NCBI RefSeq assembly: GCF_003259365.1
Contig: NZ_QLLY01000014.1
Location: 182,716 to 246,715 of the forward strand
From: Streptomyces sp. PsTaAH-137
GTDB taxonomy: Bacteria > Actinomycetota > Actinomycetes > Streptomycetales > Streptomycetaceae
Direction of reading: 5' to 3'
DNA: 64,000 nt
Below are positions 59,047 through 64,000 of this stretch, piece by piece. A program made the translations under genes and the position numbers. How positions within the stretch are numbered: the stretch's first letter is position 1; the number at the start of each line of letters is the position of its first letter. Below the pieces are notes generated by a model, which saw only the letters and a list, made by a program, of their open reading frames with translations, ran no database searches and had not been told where the DNA came from.

Positions 59047-60981
59047 ATGTCAGTTGTCGACCGGCAGCAGTGGGATGTTGTCGTGGTGGGCGCGGGCGGC
59101 GCCGGGCTCCGCGCCGCCATCGAGGCACGGGAGCGCGGCGCGCGTACGGCTGTGATCTGCAAGTCCCTGTTCGGCAAGGCCCACACGGTGATGGCGGAGG
59201 GCGGCATCGCGGCCGCCATGGGCAATGTGAACTCCGGGGACGACTGGAAGGTGCACTTCCGCGACACGATGCGCGGCGGCAAGTTCCTCAACCAGTGGCG
59301 GATGGCGGAGCTGCACGCCCAGGAGGCCCCCGACCGCGTCTGGGAGCTGGAGACCTGGGGCGCCCTGTTCGACCGGACGAAGGACGGCCGGATCTCGCAG
59401 CGCAACTTCGGCGGCCACGAGTACCCGCGCCTCGCCCACGTCGGCGACCGTACGGGCCTGGAGCTGATCCGCACCCTCCAGCAGAAGATCGTCCAGCTCC
59501 AGCAGGAGGACTTCAAGGAGACCGGGGACTACGAGTCCCGCCTGAAGGTCTTTCAGGAATGCACGGTCACAAGGGTGTTGAAGGACGAGGGAGGACGCGT
59601 CTCCGGCACCTTCTGCTACGAGCGGGAGAGCGGGCGCTTCTTCGTCCTGGAGGCCCCGGGCGTGGTCCTGGCCACCGGCGGCATCGGCAAGTCCTTCAAG
59701 GTGACGTCGAACTCGTGGGAGTACACGGGCGACGGGCATGCGCTGGCGCTGCTCGCCGGGGCGCCGCTGCTCAACATGGAGTTCGTGCAGTTCCACCCGA
59801 CGGGCATGGTCTGGCCGCCGTCGGTCAAGGGCATCCTGGTCACGGAGTCGGTGCGCGGCGACGGCGGGGTGCTCAGGAACTCCGACGGCAAGCGGTTCAT
59901 GTTCGACTACGTCCCGGACGTCTTCAAGGAGAAGTACGCGGAGTCGGAGGCCGAGGGCGACCGCTGGTACGACGACCCCGACCACAACCGGCGCCCGCCC
60001 GAGCTGCTGCCCCGCGACGAGGTGGCGCGGGCCATCAACGCGGAGGTGAAGGCGGGCCGCGGCTCCCCGCACGGCGGGGTGTTCCTGGACGTCTCCACGC
60101 GGATGCCCGCCGATGTCGTCCGGCGCCGGCTGCCGTCCATGTACCACCAGTTCAAGGAGCTGGCGGACGTCGACATCACCGCCGAGCCGATGGAGGTCGG
60201 CCCGACCTGTCACTACGTGATGGGCGGCATCGCCGTCGACTCGGACACGGCGGCGGCGCGCGGCGTGCCCGGACTGTTCGCGGCCGGTGAGGTGGCGGGC
60301 GGTATGCACGGCTCGAACCGGCTCGGCGGCAACTCGCTCTCCGACCTGCTGGTCTTCGGCCGGCGGGCCGGGCTGCACGCGGCCGAGTACGCCGCCGGCC
60401 TGGCCGGCGGCCGTCCGGCGGTCGACGACATCCAGATCGACACGGCGGCCGCCGAGGCACTGCGCCCGTTCTCCGCGGAGGGCCCGGAGGACGGCGCGGT
60501 CCCCGAGAACCCGTACACGCTCCACCAGGTGCTCCAGCAGACGATGAACGACCTGGTCGGCATCATCCGCCGCGAGGGCGAGATGGAGCAGGCGCTGCGC
60601 AAACTGGCCGATCTGCGGCTGCGGGCCCGGCGGGCGGGCGTCGAAGGGCACCGGCAGTTCAATCCGGGCTGGCACCTCGCGCTCGACCTGCGCAACATGC
60701 TGCTGGTCAGCGAGTGCGTGGCGCGCGCCGCGCTGGAGCGCACGGAGTCGCGCGGCGGCCACACCCGCGAGGACCACGGGGCGATGGACCGGGCCTGGCG
60801 CCGGGTGAACCTGCTGTGCCAACTCCGCGATCCCACGGGCGGGTTGGCGGCCACCGATCCGGTGCGCGGCCAGATCAGCCTCGTACGGGAGGAGACCGAG
60901 CCCATCCGCCCCGACCTGCTGGCCCTCTTCGAGAAGGAGGAGCTGGTCAAGTACCTGGCCGAAGAGGAGCTTTTCGAGTGA
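59047..60981 (+). CDS. sdhA: Succinate dehydrogenase/fumarate reductase flavoprotein subunit
   Basis: A 644-aa flavoprotein. The FAD dinucleotide motif VVVVGAGGAGLRAAIEA begins near residue 10, the covalent-FAD region is KAHTVMAEGGIAAAMG, substrate/active-site segments include FVQFHPTGM, and GSNRLGGNSLSDLLVFGRRAG lies near 420-440. It oxidises succinate in the membrane complex with the anchor and SdhB. GTG of sdhB overlaps its stop. Confidence 0.93.
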   Translation: MSVVDRQQWDVVVVGAGGAGLRAAIEARERGARTAVICKSLFGKAHTVMAEGGIAAAMGNVNSGDDWKVHFRDTMRGGKFLNQWRMAELHAQEAPDRVWELETWGALFDRTKDGRISQRNFGGHEYPRLAHVGDRTGLELIRTLQQKIVQLQQEDFKETGDYESRLKVFQECTVTRVLKDEGGRVSGTFCYERESGRFFVLEAPGVVLATGGIGKSFKVTSNSWEYTGDGHALALLAGAPLLNMEFVQFHPTGMVWPPSVKGILVTESVRGDGGVLRNSDGKRFMFDYVPDVFKEKYAESEAEGDRWYDDPDHNRRPPELLPRDEVARAINAEVKAGRGSPHGGVFLDVSTRMPADVVRRRLPSMYHQFKELADVDITAEPMEVGPTCHYVMGGIAVDSDTAAARGVPGLFAAGEVAGGMHGSNRLGGNSLSDLLVFGRRAGLHAAEYAAGLAGGRPAVDDIQIDTAAAEALRPFSAEGPEDGAVPENPYTLHQVLQQTMNDLVGIIRREGEMEQALRKLADLRLRARRAGVEGHRQFNPGWHLALDLRNMLLVSECVARAALERTESRGGHTREDHGAMDRAWRRVNLLCQLRDPTGGLAATDPVRGQISLVREETEPIRPDLLALFEKEELVKYLAEEELFE

Positions 60982-61763
60982 GCGACGCCCACAGCGACGC
61001 CTATGACGCGCACTTCAGGGTGTGGCGCGGGGACACCGGCGGCGGGGACCTGGAGGACTTCGAGGTCGAGGTGAACGAGGGTGAGGTCGTCCTCGACATC
61101 ATCCACCGCCTCCAGGCGACCCAGGCCCCCGACCTCGCCGTCCGCTGGAACTGCAAGGCGGGCAAGTGCGGTTCGTGCTCCGCCGAGATCAACGGCCGCC
61201 CGCGCCTGATGTGCATGACCCGCATGTCGGTCTTCGACCGCGCCGACACGATCACGGTGACGCCGCTGCGCGCGTTCCCGGTCGTCCGCGACCTGGTCAC
61301 CGACGTCGGCTTCAACTACACGAAGGCCCGGGAGGTCCCTGCCTTCGTCCCGCCGCAGGACCTCGGCCCCGGCGAGTACCGGATGATGCAGGAGGACGTG
61401 GACCGCCCGCAGGAGTTCCGCAAGTGCATCGAGTGCTTCCTGTGCCAGGACACCTGCCATGTGGTGCGCGACCACGAGGAGAACAAGACGGCGTTCGCGG
61501 GCCCGCGCTTCCTGATGCGCGTCGCCGAGCTCGACATGCACCCCCTGGACGCGGCCGCGTCCGCCGGCCTCGACCGCAAGGCCACCGCCCAGGACGAGCA
61601 CGGGCTCGGCTACTGCAACATCACCAAGTGCTGCACGGAGGTCTGCCCCGAAGGCATCAAGATCACGGACAATGCCCTGATCCCCTTGAAGGAGCGGGCC
61701 GTTGACCACAAGTACGACCCGCTGGTGTGGCTGGGGAACAAGATCCGGCGGAGGTCTCCGTAG
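60978..61763 (+). CDS. sdhB: Succinate dehydrogenase iron-sulfur subunit
   Basis: A 261-aa protein carrying all three cluster motifs: CKAGKCGSCSAEINGRPRLMC for [2Fe-2S], CIECFLCQDTC for [4Fe-4S], and YCNITKCCTEVCPEGI for [3Fe-4S]. It passes electrons from FAD to quinone. GTG 60978 overlaps the sdhA stop (GTGA), and its own stop overlaps the next start (TAGTG), so translation is coupled through all three genes. Confidence 0.94.
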   Translation: MSDAHSDAYDAHFRVWRGDTGGGDLEDFEVEVNEGEVVLDIIHRLQATQAPDLAVRWNCKAGKCGSCSAEINGRPRLMCMTRMSVFDRADTITVTPLRAFPVVRDLVTDVGFNYTKAREVPAFVPPQDLGPGEYRMMQEDVDRPQEFRKCIECFLCQDTCHVVRDHEENKTAFAGPRFLMRVAELDMHPLDAAASAGLDRKATAQDEHGLGYCNITKCCTEVCPEGIKITDNALIPLKERAVDHKYDPLVWLGNKIRRRSP

Positions 61764-62446
61764 TGCCCGCAGGCACGGTGGACGTGTCCGGGCTGCCGCT
61801 CATCGGCAGCGGCCGCACCGCCGACGTCTACGCGCTCGACGACGGGTGGGTGCTGCGCCGGCACCGCGAGGGGTGGGACACCCTGCGCGAGGCCGCGTTC
61901 ATGACGTACGTGCACGAGCACGGCTTTCCGGCGCCGCGCGTTCGCCCCTCTCCGGGCCTGATCCCGGGCGACCTGGTCCTGGAGCGCCTCGACGGACCGA
62001 CGCAGGCCGAGGCGGCGCTGGGCGGTGCGCTCTCACCGGCCGGGGCGGGTCACGAACTCGCCCTGCTGCTGCGGCGGTTGCACGCCGTTGCGCCGCTTCC
62101 TTCCGGGCATGTGCTCCATCTCGATCTGCACCCGGAGAACGTCATCCGCACCTCGCGCGGGCCCGTCGTCATCGACTGGGCCAATGCCGAGGAGGGGGCG
62201 CCCGCGCTGGACTGGGCGATGTCGGCGCTGATCCTCGCCGAGATCGCCGTGGCCCCGGACCGGCCCGAGGCCGCGCCGGTCCGGGCGGTCCTCACCGCCC
62301 TGCTCACCGATCCGCCGCCCGGTCTGACCGGGGCGCTCGACGAGGCCCGCGCCCGGCGCACCGCCAACCCGACCCTCGGCCCGGCGGAGAAGCGACGGCT
62401 CGGGGAGGCCGTGGAGCTGGTCCGGGCCGAGTCGACGGGGCGCTGA
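61763..62446 (+). CDS. Kinase-like phosphotransferase (APH family)
   Basis: A 227-aa protein with a compact protein-kinase-like fold. ADVYALDDGWVLRRHREGWDT has a Lys/Arg-poor ATP-binding strand. The catalytic loop is HLDLHPENVI and the metal site VVIDWANAEEG. It resembles aminoglycoside or small-molecule phosphotransferases but is short. GTG 61763 overlaps the sdhB TAG, with GGAGGT 9 nt upstream. Why it is coupled to succinate dehydrogenase is not clear; the substrate is unknown. Confidence 0.82.
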   Translation: MPAGTVDVSGLPLIGSGRTADVYALDDGWVLRRHREGWDTLREAAFMTYVHEHGFPAPRVRPSPGLIPGDLVLERLDGPTQAEAALGGALSPAGAGHELALLLRRLHAVAPLPSGHVLHLDLHPENVIRTSRGPVVIDWANAEEGAPALDWAMSALILAEIAVAPDRPEAAPVRAVLTALLTDPPPGLTGALDEARARRTANPTLGPAEKRRLGEAVELVRAESTGR

Positions 62447-62492
62447 GCGGGTTCCGGCCGGGGCGCCCTTGCCCGTCTCCCCACTCCCGGCC

Positions 62493-62520
62493 TAGGGTGA
62501 ATGCGCTTTCATTTCGCTTT
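62493..62520 (+). promoter_or_regulatory. Promoter/operator region of the LacI-family gene
   Basis: TAGGGT at 62493-62498 could be the -10. Just downstream, GCGCTTTCATTTCGCTTTCC carries two GCTTTC-type half-sites (62503-62520) like LacI-family operators, about 40 nt before the GTG. This suggests autorepression. Confidence 0.35.
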
Positions 62521-62551
62521 CCGTCACTCCACGCACTCGGGGGTCCACCCA

Positions 62552-63649
62552 GTGAGCACAGCCCCCACGGTGTACGACGTCGCCGAACGTTCCGGGGTCT
62601 CCATCGCCACCGTCTCGCGGGTCTACCGCAACCCCGACTCGGTCCGCGCCCAGACCCGTGAGCGGGTGCTCGCCAGCGCGCGGGAGCTCGGTTACGTACC
62701 CAGTGGCAACGCCCGCGGACTCGCCAGCCGCTCCACCGGCGTCCTCGGCCTGTGCTTTCCCGACTACTCCGACCCGGACGCCGAGTCCGAGGCCGAGACG
62801 GGCGCCGGGGACGAGGCGGACGACGACGCCGCGATGCTCTACTCCGACCAGATCATCCGCGGGATGGAGCGCGCCGCGCGCCGGCACGGGTACGCGCTGC
62901 TGATCGCCGCCTCCCTCAAGGGCGGGCCTGAGAGCCAGCTGGCGAAGGTGGCGGGGCGGGTGGACGGGTTCGCGGTGCTGGCCCGGACCGTGCCGACCGA
63001 GGACCTGGACGTCATCTCGCGGCGCCAGCCGGTGGTGATGCTGGCCGGGCCCCGCGAGTCGGACGACCTCGATCACCTGGACCACATCGAGGCCGCCAAC
63101 ACCGACGGCCAGCGCGAACTGACCCGGCACCTCATCGAGGACCACGGCCTGCGCCGCCTCGCCTACATCGGCGCCGAGGAGTCGCCCGATGTCGCCGCCC
63201 GGTTCCGGGGGTACGTCGAGGCCTGCCGGGCGGCGGGCGTCCCGGTGTCCGGCGAGCCCGATCTGCGGGTCGCCATGATGACGCAGCCCGAGGGGGCGCG
63301 GGCCACCGACGAACTCCTCGACCGGCCGGGACCGCGGCCCGAGGCGCTGCTGTTCGCCAACGACCAGATGGCGGTGGGGGCGCTGCACACCCTGGAGCGG
63401 CGGGGCGTGCGGGTGCCGGACGACATCGCTGTCACCGGGTTCGACGGGATCGCGCTGAGCCGGCTGGTGCGGCCGACGCTGACCACGGTGCGGCAGCCGA
63501 TGCGGCGGATGGGCGAGGAGGCGGTCGAGCTCCTGGTGCGCCGGCTCACCGGGCGGCAGGGGGCCGAGCCGGTGTCGATGATGCTGCCGGTATCGGTGAC
63601 CCGCCGCGAGAGCTGCGGCTGCCCCACCACTCCGCGGGTCACCCTGTGA
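62552..63649 (+). CDS. LacI-family transcriptional regulator
   Basis: A 365-aa repressor. The N-terminal helix-turn-helix is TVYDVAERSGVSIATVSRVYRNPDSV, followed by the hinge helix (YVPSGNARGLASRSTGVLG) and a periplasmic-binding-protein-like sugar-sensing domain to the end (FANDQMAVGALHTLERRGVRVPDDIAVTGFDG). An acidic insertion near residue 75 (ESEAETGAGDEADDDAA) is unusual. GTG 62552 has a weak GGGGG site. Effector and regulon are unknown; sugar-transport genes may lie beyond the window. Confidence 0.9.
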   Translation: MSTAPTVYDVAERSGVSIATVSRVYRNPDSVRAQTRERVLASARELGYVPSGNARGLASRSTGVLGLCFPDYSDPDAESEAETGAGDEADDDAAMLYSDQIIRGMERAARRHGYALLIAASLKGGPESQLAKVAGRVDGFAVLARTVPTEDLDVISRRQPVVMLAGPRESDDLDHLDHIEAANTDGQRELTRHLIEDHGLRRLAYIGAEESPDVAARFRGYVEACRAAGVPVSGEPDLRVAMMTQPEGARATDELLDRPGPRPEALLFANDQMAVGALHTLERRGVRVPDDIAVTGFDGIALSRLVRPTLTTVRQPMRRMGEEAVELLVRRLTGRQGAEPVSMMLPVSVTRRESCGCPTTPRVTL

Positions 63650-63699
63650 TCGCCCCGAGCCCCTGACCACCTACGCTCCATCGCCGACTGCCGCCCGGC

Positions 63700-64000
63700 G
63701 GGACTCCTCGCGCGGTTCCCCGCGCCCCTGAGCAGTTCCCCGCCCGCGCGCCGGTGGCCGCTTCCCGCGCAGTTCCCCGCGCCCCTGAGGCAGTTCCCCG
63801 ACCGTCGGCCGGTGGCCGCTTCCCGCGCCCCCAGGTCGTTCCTCGACCGCACGCCGGTGGCCGCTTCTCGCGCCGTTCCCCGCGCCCCTAGGCAGTTCCC
63901 CGGCTGCCGGCCGGTGGCCGCTTCCCGCGCCGTTCCCCGCGCCCCCAGGTCGTTCCCCGACCGCCGGCCGGTGGCCGCTTCCCGCGCCGTTCCCCGCGCC
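63700..64000. repeat. Tandem repeat array of the CAGTTCCCCG/CCGGTGGCCGCTT type
   Basis: The 13-mer CCGGTGGCCGCTT recurs at 63751, 63809, 63854, 63911 and 63968, i.e. a period of 57-58 nt with one unit shortened to 45. Each unit also carries two copies of the TTCCCCG(C/A) motif and a CCGCGCCCC(T/C)(G/A)AG segment. The array reaches the right edge and may extend further. No coding frame is plausible here. Confidence 0.85.

Noticed and set aside
1..64000. CRISPR arrays, prophage, biosynthetic clusters, rRNA or tRNA genes
   Set aside because: No regularly spaced repeat-spacer pattern, phage module, large synthase gene or structural RNA was seen; the only periodic array (63700-64000) lacks unique spacers.

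Overview
The window is high-GC, codon-biased DNA from the conserved central part of a Streptomyces (or very close actinomycete) chromosome. This rests on the gene content (mycothiol deacetylase, 7Fe ferredoxin, Tat, SigE/RseA/HtrA), the frequent GTG/TTG starts, the many leaderless genes and the streptomycete-style short repeats. Most genes are core housekeeping genes. No prophage, CRISPR array, biosynthetic cluster, rRNA or tRNA was found. The one mobile trace is a 199-bp MITE-like element.

Layout. 1-5.9 kb: end of an unidentified gene, an alpha/beta hydrolase, a 50-aa protein behind a SigR-like promoter, MarC, a PHP phosphoesterase, a zinc-ribbon protein, an MFS exporter and a SUFU-domain protein. 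6-12 kb: a magnesium-related group (CorA with a 500-nt leader, an MgtE_N/CBS protein without the channel, a DUF1003 protein) and the Fe-S carrier ATPase Mrp. 12-18 kb, reading leftward: ECF sigma factor (M. tuberculosis SigE type), its zinc anti-sigma factor, HtrA protease and TatB, an envelope-stress group. A divergent O-methyltransferase appears to start at ATT, and DUF3117 follows. 18-26 kb: crotonase, MITE, Tag glycosylase, DivIVA-like membrane protein, FolP2-type DHPS paralogue, LOG-family protein, DapE, a secreted protein, DapC and FdxA. From memory, much of 6-26 kb matches the content of M. tuberculosis Rv1177-Rv1239.

26-37.8 kb: acetyltransferase, SirB1/transglutaminase-like protein, a four-gene ABC exporter plus two-component operon with a perfect palindrome at its head, a very Pro/Gly-rich anchored wall protein, DUF6113, MshB, a small membrane protein and a DPP-IV-type peptidase. 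37.9-51.7 kb: two complete, closely related five-gene peptide ABC import operons in the same orientation, separated by Uma2, a signal-less family-3 binding protein and GrpB. Each has a stem-loop just after its binding-protein gene. 52-57.5 kb: TypA, a lipoprotein and a large peptide-binding lipoprotein with charged, His-rich insertions. 57.8-62.5 kb: a small acidic protein, a three-gene succinate dehydrogenase (anchor, flavoprotein, Fe-S) coupled to a kinase-like phosphotransferase. 62.5-64 kb: a LacI regulator and a tandem-repeat array running off the right edge.

No clearly new multi-gene system was found. The strongest leads are regulatory or structural: the 14+14 bp palindrome at the ABC/two-component operon, the ATT start, the MITE whose CTAG flanks carry the stop codons of both neighbours, SigR- and ECF-type promoter matches, a set of leaderless genes with evenly spaced -10 boxes, and the right-edge repeat array. 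All functional statements come from reading the sequence and from recalled family knowledge; no database search was run.
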